From Bacteroidota bacterium (GTDB lineage Bacteria > Bacteroidota > Bacteroidia > Chitinophagales > Saprospiraceae), in NCBI GenBank assembly GCA_018969455.1, contig JAGWYI010000045.1:1-13583 (forward strand): DNA of 13,583 nucleotides, written 5' to 3'. A program made the translations under genes and the position numbers. Of this stretch, positions 7,336 through 13,583 are shown piece after piece. Each line of letters begins with the position of its first letter. Position 1 is the first letter of the stretch. Below the pieces are notes generated by a model, which did not search any database, was not told the DNA's origin, and saw only the letters and a list, made by a program, of their open reading frames with translations.

Positions 7336-9831
7336 CTAAAAAAACAAACCATTGGCAAAAAGCACCTTCCCTTGCTCCCAAAACGATCGAAATAGTGGAT
7401 TGTCAATGTAGTATACAATAGTACCATTTCCAATGTGTTGGGTCATGGCTATTGGTGTGTTTTTTAATTGAGGGCGCACCCGGTATCCGATAAAACCATA
7501 AGATTGATAGTTACCTGGAGGGACGAACACAGCGGGAATGGCCTTTTCCGGCATTTGGTAGGCATCGGCATCGGTTTTTAGGGTGAAATAGCGATCGCCC
7601 AGCCCGTATGCAAGCGGGTCGGAGGGGTCGGCTACGGCTTTCAGGATGGCGCCTGGTAATTGGTCGCTTAGGGCTGTGCGCTCCCGGCTGCGATAGGGCT
7701 TTGGGGCGGGCAGGCTGTCGGATTTGGGCGATTCCTTGGTTTTCAAATCGTATCCATCATTATCAGCAAAGGCCTTTGCGCCCCCATCTACAGCCAGAAT
7801 CCGTCCGCCGCGTTCAACCCATTCTTTTATGGCAGTGTATTGTTTGTCTTGCAAATGGTAATTTCCGTGAGGGAAAATCAACACGTTGTATCGGTTCAAG
7901 TTGATTTTATGGAGTCTATTGAGATCTATGGCAGTAAACGGGTATTTCAATTCCTGTTCAAAGAAAAACCAGGTTTGGCCGTATGCATTTTCTTCTACAT
8001 CATCGCCATAAACCACGGCAATTTCGGGCTTCCGGATAAGCCGGAATGACTCGGAGCCCAGGTCGTTTCCGCTTCCACTGATTCCTGAAAAAATGGGATG
8101 AATTGTCACATTAGCCTTGGCGGCAGCGGCTTTTACAACCACATCAAGGTCGCCCTGAAAATTTCGGTTATCGCCCCGGTTTATAACCAGAGCTCCTTCC
8201 ACAAATTGTTGATCTGCAATGGCAAACGGCTTACTTGCATAACGCACTTGAATACCTTGTTGCAGCAATTGGCCCAGAAAAACCGATTCGGCCAATGCAT
8301 TCCGATGAACACAATAAGAATACGGCGCTGCCGCCAAACGGAGCTCGGGTGCTGTAAAGCGACTAAAGGTCTTTTTGGGTTCCATTTTTTCCCGAATGCC
8401 GTAGGCTTTTAAGCCATACGCAAAAGGCGCCGACCAGGCCGTAATGTCGTAAGTAAGCGAATCGGTGAGGTGGGGCTCGGGTTCGAATATGACCTGGATG
8501 AGGGTAGACTTGGACTGATATGCACTGATGACCAAATCATTGGGTTGAATGCTGATTTCAAGATCTTTGCCTTCCAGGTAATCGAATGCGCGTAGGTTGG
8601 GATAGGCGACGCCTGCGCGGCCATACTGGATCAAATGTCGATCGAGCATGTTGCACAAAGCGTTGATTTTGTTGGGGTCGTTATTGGCAGAAACGACAAA
8701 GGCCTTGAATGCACCTTGAGGCGCTGTACGTTCCCGATTGAAGTAGTTTTGGAAATTTTGCACCACTTTGCTTGCATTTCGGCTGGTAATCTCAATTGTT
8801 GAAAGGCTGGTTGTGATGTGGTGCAGGATGCGGTCGCTCAAGGTTAAGGTATCGCCATTGCTGATGGTGAGTGCGCGCCCGGCTACCGAGTGCCCGGCTT
8901 GTTCGTAGGTCATTCCAATGGCGCCGTTAAACATCGGGTAGGTATCGCCATAGGAAGGATAGAACAGGTCAAATACCTCTTTTGTAAAATAGAGCCAACC
9001 AAATTGATCAAAATACCGGGCATGATTGGCGCCAATTTGGGATTGAAAATCACGCTGCCAGGGTGTGATATAATCGTGGGTGGGTTCACCGGCCGGTGCG
9101 AAATAATAGGGGTTTTCAGGGTATTGTTCGTGTAAATCGGCATGTACCTGCGGGAGCCAGCGTTGATACACCGCCACCCGTTGTTGTGATTCCAACTGAG
9201 TCGCCCAGGCCCAGTCGCGGTTCAGATCGTAATAATAGTGATTGACCCGTCCGCCAGGCCAGGGTTCATTGTGTTCTCGGCCATCATAACGGGTATTTGG
9301 AACCAGGTTGCTTACCCCTCGGTACCAGTGGGTATATCGGTCGTAACCATCGGGGTTGAGGGCCGGATCAAGTATAACCACCGTATTTTTGAGCCAGGTT
9401 TTAATGTTGTCTTCCTGTTGGGTAGCCAGCCGAAAAGCCAATTCCATGCTGGATTCAGAGCCAGAGGGTTCGTTTCCGTGCACCGACATGCTGATCCAAA
9501 CGAGGGCAGGCGCCGTATTCAGATTGGCCGGTCCCTCCAGCATGCCCGCAATGCGCAGGTTGTTTTTCCGGATTTCTTCCAGTCGGGCGATGTTTTCAGG
9601 CGCTGAAAAGTACGCCAAATACAAAGGACGGCCTTCTGCAGTTGTTCCGTACTGTTCCAAATGCATGGTAGTAGGCGCCGAATCCGCTAATTGCTGAAAG
9701 TAACCTACCAATTGATGGTGTGGGGTAAATTGGGCGCCCAGGGGCCGTTTCAGAAATTCGGCCGGACTTTGTTGGGCATTTAATTCCAGCAGCAAAAGGC
9801 CTAACAGACAGGATAGGAAAATTCGTAACAT
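7336..9831 (-). CDS. Secreted M14-family zinc carboxypeptidase with C-terminal Rossmann-like domain
   Basis: This 831-residue protein starts with a signal peptide (about 1-19, MLRIFLSCLLGLLLLELNAQ). The M14 peptidase domain covers about 35-345. Zinc ligands are His118 and Glu121 in SVHGNEPSG and His234 in ADLHEQY. Substrate-binding Asn204-Arg205 lie in YDLNRDW, and the catalytic Glu310 in MTYEQAGHS. The enzyme should remove C-terminal residues from peptides or cell-wall peptides outside the cytoplasm. A C-terminal segment (about 602-690: IAVVYGDD, NVLIFPHGNY, WVERGGRILAVDGGA) looks like a class I glutamine amidotransferase-like fold, known in large Bacteroidota members of this family; no catalytic triad can be assigned. 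No type IX secretion tail is visible. The gene converges on the histidine kinase and lies 153 bp downstream of the desaturase gene on the same strand. The family is sure; the substrate is unknown. Confidence 0.93.
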   Translation of the reverse strand: MLRIFLSCLLGLLLLELNAQQSPAEFLKRPLGAQFTPHHQLVGYFQQLADSAPTTMHLEQYGTTAEGRPLYLAYFSAPENIARLEEIRKNNLRIAGMLEGPANLNTAPALVWISMSVHGNEPSGSESSMELAFRLATQQEDNIKTWLKNTVVILDPALNPDGYDRYTHWYRGVSNLVPNTRYDGREHNEPWPGGRVNHYYYDLNRDWAWATQLESQQRVAVYQRWLPQVHADLHEQYPENPYYFAPAGEPTHDYITPWQRDFQSQIGANHARYFDQFGWLYFTKEVFDLFYPSYGDTYPMFNGAIGMTYEQAGHSVAGRALTISNGDTLTLSDRILHHITTSLSTIEITSRNASKVVQNFQNYFNRERTAPQGAFKAFVVSANNDPNKINALCNMLDRHLIQYGRAGVAYPNLRAFDYLEGKDLEISIQPNDLVISAYQSKSTLIQVIFEPEPHLTDSLTYDITAWSAPFAYGLKAYGIREKMEPKKTFSRFTAPELRLAAAPYSYCVHRNALAESVFLGQLLQQGIQVRYASKPFAIADQQFVEGALVINRGDNRNFQGDLDVVVKAAAAKANVTIHPIFSGISGSGNDLGSESFRLIRKPEIAVVYGDDVEENAYGQTWFFFEQELKYPFTAIDLNRLHKINLNRYNVLIFPHGNYHLQDKQYTAIKEWVERGGRILAVDGGAKAFADNDGYDLKTKESPKSDSLPAPKPYRSRERTALSDQLPGAILKAVADPSDPLAYGLGDRYFTLKTDADAYQMPEKAIPAVFVPPGNYQSYGFIGYRVRPQLKNTPIAMTQHIGNGTIVYYIDNPLFRSFWEQGKVLFANGLFF

Positions 9832-9912
9832 ATTAAAACCGTATCAGATGCAATGATATGCTTTTCGGCCGTCTGAGGGTTATCCCTTACGTTGATTGTA
9901 AATGATTTAGAT

Positions 9913-9927
9913 TGATAATCATGCTCA
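9913..9927. promoter_or_regulatory. Weak Fur-box-like sequence upstream of the carboxypeptidase gene
   Basis: TGATAATCATGCTCA matches the 7-1-7 Fur pattern TGATAATnATTATCA at 12 of 14 defined positions. It lies about 82 bp before the carboxypeptidase start codon. A second, overlapping inverted repeat, ATGATT and AATCAT with a 9 nt spacer, spans 9902-9922. The region is AT-rich and the Fur consensus of this organism is unknown, so this may be chance. Confidence 0.2.
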
Positions 9928-9984
9928 AAAACAAGCAGCGCGAAGAATAGCCCTAACCGTTCCCCTACAAATAACGAACCTCAA

Positions 9985-11109
9985 TTACCCGATGGCTTCG
10001 TTTAAATCGGGCATTTTACCAAAACGACGGAGTGCGCTCAAGTGCGAACGCAAAGCAGCGCTAAAGTTCGGGTTTTCCAGGTAAGGAATGCCAAATTCTT
10101 CTGCCGTTTGTTTTACGATGGGGGCAATTTTAGGATAGTGAATATGGCAAACCCGCGGAAACAAATGGTGCTCCACCTGGAAATTCAGTCCGCCTACATA
10201 CCAGGAAAGTAATTTGTTGTTCCTGGAAAAATTAACCGTTGTATTCAACTGATGGATGGCCCATTCATTCTCGATGCAGCCTTGGTCGTTGGGCATGGGG
10301 TGGGAGGCTTCCTCTACAGTATGCGCCAGCTGGAATACAACCGAAAGCACCACGCCTGCCACAAAATGCATGAGGATAAAGCCCAGCACTACCGACAACC
10401 ATTGGGATGTACCCAAAACAAACAGCGGCAAACCAAGGATGATAACCATGTAGGCTACTTTAACCAGAATCATGCGAACCAGCGCCTTGCGATTTACCTC
10501 AGGGGCGTTTTGGTTCACCCCATTGAGCTGATACCGGTAAAATTGCATAAAATCCTTTGCAAAAACCCAGTATAAAGTAGAAATTCCGTAAAAAAAGAAG
10601 GCATAAATCCACTGAAAACGGTGGATTTTGCGCACTTCGGTATGTGGAGAAAATTTTAATACTACTTTGTCGGCAATGTCATCATCCAGATAGGTCACAT
10701 TGGTGTAGGTATGGTGCAATACATTGTGTTGAAAGCGCCAGTTGTACACCGAGGCGCCCAGAAAATTGAGCGAATAACCCATCGTGCGGTTTACCCATTC
10801 ACGGGGCGAATAAGCACCGTGAATGGCATCGTGCATCACATTCATCCCGATTCCCGCAAGTCCGATTCCCATGAGGATCCACATGCCCAATTGCATCACC
10901 ATGGACATCGGCAACGTGAGCATCAGCATAAAAGGCAGCAAATACAGTGTAAACAGCAATAATGTTTTTAATACCATTTGAAAATTGCCATACGGAGAAA
11001 CTTTGTTTTGATGGAAATAATCGTCAACCCGCGCCTTCAACGTATTGAAAAACATGCGTTTGTTGGGGTCAACGAATTTGACCATCTTTTTCATTGGTAC
11101 TGTTGCCAT
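9985..11109 (-). CDS. Membrane fatty acid desaturase, linoleoyl-CoA (front-end) type
   Basis: This 374-residue protein is a membrane di-iron desaturase that introduces a double bond into an acyl chain. The three histidine boxes are HDAIH (93-97), HNVLHH (128-133) and QVEHH (311-315), with an extra His263 in QLAHT. Gln in place of the first His of the third box marks the front-end (delta-5/6-like) branch. The cytochrome b5 domain fused to eukaryotic members is absent, as is usual in bacterial homologues. Hydrophobic segments lie at about 47-65, 68-92, 168-185, 212-232 and 236-260. The start at 11109 is preceded by a perfect -7 box at 11221-11228. No electron-donor gene is nearby. Such enzymes often help adjust membrane fluidity; the chain position attacked cannot be told from sequence. 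Confidence 0.93.
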   Translation of the reverse strand: MATVPMKKMVKFVDPNKRMFFNTLKARVDDYFHQNKVSPYGNFQMVLKTLLLFTLYLLPFMLMLTLPMSMVMQLGMWILMGIGLAGIGMNVMHDAIHGAYSPREWVNRTMGYSLNFLGASVYNWRFQHNVLHHTYTNVTYLDDDIADKVVLKFSPHTEVRKIHRFQWIYAFFFYGISTLYWVFAKDFMQFYRYQLNGVNQNAPEVNRKALVRMILVKVAYMVIILGLPLFVLGTSQWLSVVLGFILMHFVAGVVLSVVFQLAHTVEEASHPMPNDQGCIENEWAIHQLNTTVNFSRNNKLLSWYVGGLNFQVEHHLFPRVCHIHYPKIAPIVKQTAEEFGIPYLENPNFSAALRSHLSALRRFGKMPDLNEAIG

Positions 11110-11220
11110 GCTGTTTATTTAAGGATAAAAAGTAGACATGATTCGTGAAATCGGAGACGTTCCACGCGGTCATGCCGGAAGATTGTTTCAGTAAAATAGC
11201 TTAGCTTGTCGGGATAACGA

Positions 11221-11228
11221 CAAAGTTA
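11221..11228 (-). promoter_or_regulatory. -7 box of the desaturase promoter
   Basis: On the minus strand TAACTTTG matches the Bacteroidota -7 consensus TAnnTTTG exactly. It lies 111 bp before the desaturase start codon, giving a leader of about 105 nt. The -33 region has only a weak TGTTT. Confidence 0.55.
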
Positions 11229-11463
11229 CGAAAAATTAATAAACAGGGAGTAGGACATTGCGAAAATCCCGTTCAGGAGCGCTTATCTGGAATGATTCAA
11301 TAATTTAAAAAAAAGTTGTGAAAAGGCAATTTTTGTTCAAATAAAAAGATCCTGCACAAGTCAAATTATGCCAATACGTTATGCAAAAACCGGGTCTGCT
11401 TGCGCCCAAGCATTCGGCTGTACGCAATTCCTGTTTGGAACTGCTATTAAAAAATGAACCTCG

Positions 11464-11485
11464 GAAAAAGCCAAAAGCCTTTTTC
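11464..11485. repeat. Stem-loop, 7 bp perfect stem
   Basis: GAAAAAG (11464-11470) pairs with CTTTTTC (11479-11485) around an 8 nt loop. It is A/T-rich and alone would be weak. It is listed because it is the first of four consecutive stem-loops. Confidence 0.4.
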
Positions 11486-11508
11486 AATTGGCAGGTTCGG
11501 GGGATTAG

Positions 11509-11534
11509 CCTGAATCGAAAATTCAGGATTTTTT
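11509..11534 (+). terminator. Terminator-like hairpin with T tract and no known gene before it
   Basis: CCTGAAT (11509-11515) and ATTCAGG (11521-11527) form a perfect 7 bp stem with a 5 nt loop, followed by A and six T residues. This is the form of a plus-strand Rho-independent terminator. The nearest upstream genes are on the minus strand, so it would end an unrecognised short transcript or the small ORF at 11381. Confidence 0.5.
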
Positions 11535-11575
11535 AAACAGAACAAGCCAAACATGGTCGGCGCTTTTTTCTCATC

Positions 11576-11603
11576 GAGCGGTTCGATTAGGAGAGAACCG
11601 CTC
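11576..11603. repeat. Stem-loop, 9 bp perfect GC-rich stem
   Basis: GAGCGGTTC and GAACCGCTC form a perfect 9 bp stem around a 10 nt loop. No T tract follows on either strand, so it is not a simple terminator. It could be an RNA structure or a binding site for a dimeric regulator. Confidence 0.5.
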
Positions 11604-11617
11604 CTGAATACAGATAC

Positions 11618-11643
11618 AATTTCCTTTTACCTGAAAGGAAATT
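11618..11643. repeat. Stem-loop, 10 bp perfect AT-rich stem
   Basis: AATTTCCTTT and AAAGGAAATT form a perfect 10 bp stem around the 6 nt loop TACCTG. It lies 15 bp after the previous stem-loop and about 94 bp before the first TetR operator. Confidence 0.5.
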
Positions 11644-11736
11644 TAATAAGTTGTGCAACGAATGAATAAGGAATGCGTTATTTTTATTTATATAAATATT
11701 TGTTTTATAAATAATTAATTCAACTGAAACGAGGAG

Positions 11737-11752
11737 TTAACCATACGGTTAA
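11737..11752. promoter_or_regulatory. TetR-family operator O1
   Basis: TTAACCATACGGTTAA is a perfect 6-4-6 palindrome. The same arms recur at 11810-11825 and, with one change, at 12489-12504, all around the TetR-family gene. It lies 73 bp (about seven DNA turns) from O2 centre to centre, on the same helix face, upstream of the tetR promoter. Binding by the adjacent regulator is inferred. Confidence 0.75.
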
Positions 11753-11769
11753 AATTTTTGGATAAAAAG

Positions 11770-11802
11770 TTTGTTTTATTCAAACCCCTTCATTTACCTT
11801 TG
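11770..11802 (+). promoter_or_regulatory. Promoter of the TetR-family gene
   Basis: TTTG at 11770-11773 (-33) and TACCTTTG at 11795-11802 (-7, exact TAnnTTTG) are 21 bp apart, a good Bacteroidota promoter. Transcription should begin near 11808, at the edge of operator O2, leaving a leader of only about 24 nt. Confidence 0.7.
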
Positions 11803-11809
11803 CTCAAAA

Positions 11810-11825
11810 TTAACCAGACGGTTAA
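11810..11825. promoter_or_regulatory. TetR-family operator O2, at the predicted transcription start
   Basis: TTAACCAGACGGTTAA is a perfect 6-4-6 palindrome with the same arms as O1. It begins 7 bp after the -7 box and ends 6 bp before the tetR start codon. A repressor bound here would block transcription initiation of its own gene. Confidence 0.8.
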
Positions 11826-11831
11826 ATCAGA

Positions 11832-12470
11832 ATGGCAGAGCAAGAAATATCCCAACAGGCGCCTGTACAGGAAACCACCGAGCAAAAGATCTTTGATGCG
11901 GCGCATGAACTCTTTGTGCAAAAAGGACTCGACGGGGCTAAAATGCAGGAAATCGCAGATAAAGCAGGCATCAACAAGGCTTTGCTGCATTATTATTATA
12001 GAACCAAAGAAAAATTGTTTGAAATGGTCGCCAAAGCCATTATCCACCAGGGAGTGCCTGTTTTTCGGAAAAAACTGGAATCAGACAAGCCCTTAGAAGA
12101 AAAAATTGCGGAATTTGTAGACTCATACATCGATTTGATTCGCCTTAATCCTTTTATGCCGGTTTTCATCATTTCGGAAATGAACAAGCACCCGCAGCAT
12201 TTTTTCGAAAAAATCATGCCGGCCGAACTCCCCAAGCCCCAGAAATTCATCCGGCAAATCGAAGAAGCCGTCGCAGAAGGCCGTATTCGCCCTGTTAATC
12301 CGCAACATTTGGTGGTAAACATCATGGCTTTGTGTGCTTTTCCTTTTGTTGCCCGCCCGATGATGCAAATGGTGTTGGGCTTGAATGCCCATGAAATCGA
12401 AGCATTCTTCAAACAACGCAAAACCGAAGTAACCGAGTTCATCTTTGCCGCTTTGCGTCCGGAATCTTAA
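11832..12470 (+). CDS. TetR/AcrR-family transcriptional repressor
   Basis: This 212-residue regulator has a TetR_N helix-turn-helix domain at about 18-64: EQKIFDAAHELFVQKGLDGA, then MQEIADKAGINKALLHYYYRTKEKLF, which contains the recognition helix. The rest (about 75-205) is an all-helical ligand-binding and dimerisation domain; the ligand cannot be told. The Gln-rich first 17 residues are a flexible lead. The gene sits between near-identical palindromes: two before it and one after it, the last just ahead of an outer-membrane efflux gene. The simplest reading is that it represses itself and a drug or lipid export operon and lets go when a toxic ligand binds. The start at 11832 is the first ATG after a predicted promoter and operator, and no Shine-Dalgarno sequence is seen. 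Confidence 0.93.
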   Translation: MAEQEISQQAPVQETTEQKIFDAAHELFVQKGLDGAKMQEIADKAGINKALLHYYYRTKEKLFEMVAKAIIHQGVPVFRKKLESDKPLEEKIAEFVDSYIDLIRLNPFMPVFIISEMNKHPQHFFEKIMPAELPKPQKFIRQIEEAVAEGRIRPVNPQHLVVNIMALCAFPFVARPMMQMVLGLNAHEIEAFFKQRKTEVTEFIFAALRPES

Positions 12471-12480
12471 TATTTTTTTG
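12452..12480 (+). promoter_or_regulatory. Candidate promoter of the efflux gene, overlapping the end of tetR
   Basis: TTTG at 12452-12455 and a degenerate -7 element TTTTTTTG at 12473-12480 are 17 bp apart. The operator O3 begins 8 bp after this element, almost the same spacing as at the tetR promoter. The -7 box lacks the TA, so the efflux gene may instead be read through from tetR. Confidence 0.35.
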
Positions 12481-12488
12481 CATCAGTG

Positions 12489-12504
12489 TTAACCAAAAAG
12501 TTAA
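12489..12504. promoter_or_regulatory. TetR-family operator O3, before the efflux gene
   Basis: TTAACCAAAAAGTTAA keeps the left arm of O1 and O2 exactly and five of six bases of the right arm, in the same 6-4-6 spacing. It lies 18 bp after the tetR stop and 15 bp before the efflux start codon, where a bound repressor could block either a local promoter or read-through. Confidence 0.7.
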
Positions 12505-12519
12505 ACCATTTTTCCAAAT

Positions 12520-13583
12520 ATGCACAATCTCATCCTTTCGGCCTTTTTCCTCTGCGCGCTTTCCCCGCTGATGGCCTCGGATACCCTTACCCTCGCTCAA
12601 TGCAGGGCTCTGGCTGTGGAGAACAGCCCGCTCCAACAAAAAAATGCCCTCGCTGAAAGCATTCGGGTGCTCCAAAACCGAAATTTAGAAAGCAACAACT
12701 TGCCTAAAATCAACCTGGGCGCCCAGGCGAGCTGGCAAAGCGCTGTTTTCGGTCTGCCCATCCATTTCCCGGGTGTGGAAATTCCGACCATCCCCAAAGA
12801 CCAGTACAAGGTCTCCGCCGATGTGTCGGAACGCATCTGGGACGGCCAACTCAACCAAACCCTGCGCGCTCAACGCGATTTGGAACGGGATATGAGCCAG
12901 GCCCAAACGGCTGTTGACGCCTTTCAACTCCGCGAACTGGTGACCGACCTGTATTGCAAGGCCCTGCTGTTGCAAGAATCGGATGCCGTGCTCAAAAGTG
13001 CTCGTTTAGACCTTGAACAGCGCCTCAAACAGGCAGAAGCGGGCATTGCCGAGGGCATTACCCTGCGCTCCACAGCCGACCAAATTCGCATCCAGATCCT
13101 CAAAACACAACAACAAATTGCCGGCACTGCCGCCGATTACAAAACCTTGCAGCAGCTTTTGGCCCTATGGATCGGTCGCAACGACACGAATTTTACCCTC
13201 ATCAGCAAGAGCAGCATTCCTCCACGGGCGCCTGCACCGCAACGTCCAGAGTACCATTTGTTCGATTTGCAGGAAAAAAGCCTTCAAATTAGCCAATCCC
13301 TCCTCCAAAAACGCCTGCAACCCCGGCTCGATGCCTTTGCGCAAGGCGGTTGGGGGCGCCCCAATCCGTTCAATGCTTTCGAAACGGGCTTTAAACCTTT
13401 CCTGATCATCGGTTTGCGCGCGGCCTGGACGCCCACCGACTGGGGAAACACCAAACGCGACAAAGAAGTGCTCGCACTTCAGGCCAAAAACATTTCCATC
13501 CAAAAAGCGGTGTTCGACCAACGCCTGCAGGCCTCCCTGCTACGCGATGCGGAGGATGCCGGTAAATACCAGGACTTGCTGAC
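12520..13583 (+). CDS. TolC-family outer-membrane efflux protein (cut by window end)
   Basis: The frame starts at the ATG at 12520 and stays open for 354 codons to the window edge; full members are usually some 420-480 residues. A signal peptide covers about 1-19 (MHNLILSAFFLCALSPLMAS). The first helix of the outer-membrane efflux repeat follows with the typical TLTLAQCRALAVENSPLQQK. Further on come a beta-strand segment with ISERIWDG-like character (DVSERIWDG), long Gln/Ala-rich helices with heptad spacing (about 115-220), and a second repeat beginning near 255. TolC proteins form trimeric outer-membrane channels joined to an inner-membrane pump. In Bacteroidota a TetR gene followed by a TolC gene is commonly continued by HlyD-type adaptor and ABC-2 transporter genes, which would lie beyond 13583; that is expectation. 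Operator O3 just upstream ties it to the TetR regulator. Confidence 0.9.
   Translation, partial: MHNLILSAFFLCALSPLMASDTLTLAQCRALAVENSPLQQKNALAESIRVLQNRNLESNNLPKINLGAQASWQSAVFGLPIHFPGVEIPTIPKDQYKVSADVSERIWDGQLNQTLRAQRDLERDMSQAQTAVDAFQLRELVTDLYCKALLLQESDAVLKSARLDLEQRLKQAEAGIAEGITLRSTADQIRIQILKTQQQIAGTAADYKTLQQLLALWIGRNDTNFTLISKSSIPPRAPAPQRPEYHLFDLQEKSLQISQSLLQKRLQPRLDAFAQGGWGRPNPFNAFETGFKPFLIIGLRAAWTPTDWGNTKRDKEVLALQAKNISIQKAVFDQRLQASLLRDAEDAGKYQDLL

Larger units (their letters stand above)
11381..11536 (+). other. Possible small ORF, 51 codons, ending in a terminator-like hairpin
   Basis: An ATG at 11381 opens a basic 51-residue frame (MQKPGLLAPKHSAVRNSCLE at its start, LNRKFRIF at its end). 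Its stop codon lies in the T tract of the hairpin at 11509-11534. I recognise no family, and no clear promoter or ribosome site precedes it. It could be a small protein gene, part of a non-coding RNA, or chance. A 60-codon open frame on the other strand (11305-11487) overlaps it and is equally unsupported. Confidence 0.2.
11110..11831. other. Divergent intergenic region with two promoters and hairpin cluster
   Basis: This 722 bp gap separates the desaturase (minus) and the TetR-family gene (plus). The left end holds the desaturase promoter and leader of about 105 nt. The right end (11737-11825) holds the tetR control region. Between them, 11464-11643 carries four perfect-stem hairpins, and a 51-codon open frame at 11381-11536 ends inside the second. 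The stretch 11650-11730 is very AT-rich. No convincing protein-coding gene was recognised. Confidence 0.6.

Noticed and set aside
11305..11487. 60-codon minus-strand open frame
   Set aside because: No promoter, family pattern or neighbour support; it overlaps the hairpin cluster and the opposite small ORF.

Overview
The window looks like chromosomal DNA of a member of the Bacteroidota, probably Saprospiria-like; that rank is a guess from protein style. The evidence is a small surface lipoprotein with an acidic tail after its cysteine, a TonB-dependent receptor with a Bacteroidota-type plug, -7 promoter boxes of the TAnnTTTG type, and genes without clear Shine-Dalgarno sequences. I see no phage, insertion sequence, CRISPR array, tRNA or rRNA.

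Layout. Positions 1-422 hold the N-terminal part of a DUF5685-type protein (minus strand, cut by the window edge). A roughly 560 bp AT-rich gap follows, with one copy of a dispersed repeat and a strong terminator. From 5528 down to 981 lies a minus-strand run: xerD recombinase, EVE-domain protein, small membrane protein, TonB-dependent receptor and surface lipoprotein, ending at that terminator. The first three are tightly spaced (18-45 bp). The receptor-lipoprotein pair is probably its own unit. A 326 bp divergent gap (5529-5854) carries the second repeat copy in the opposite orientation. It leads to a plus-strand sensor histidine kinase with no adjacent response regulator. The kinase converges, with 5 bp between stop codons, on a large secreted M14 zinc carboxypeptidase. 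Upstream of that is a membrane fatty acid desaturase, also on the minus strand, with a perfect -7 box.

The 11110-11831 gap holds the desaturase promoter, a series of four perfect-stem hairpins (one terminator-like), and the control region of a TetR-family regulator. The regulator is followed after 49 bp by the start of a TolC-like outer-membrane efflux protein that runs off the window. Three near-identical 16 bp palindromes (TTAACC-N4-GGTTAA type) lie at 11737, 11810 and 12489, one of them at the predicted tetR transcription start and one directly before the efflux gene. Together they suggest a self-regulated, derepressible export operon, the best-supported regulatory circuit here.

I found no clearly new multi-gene system. 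The most useful observations are the three-operator TetR/TolC arrangement, the inverted 82 bp repeat pair, and the hairpin cluster with a possible small transcript.
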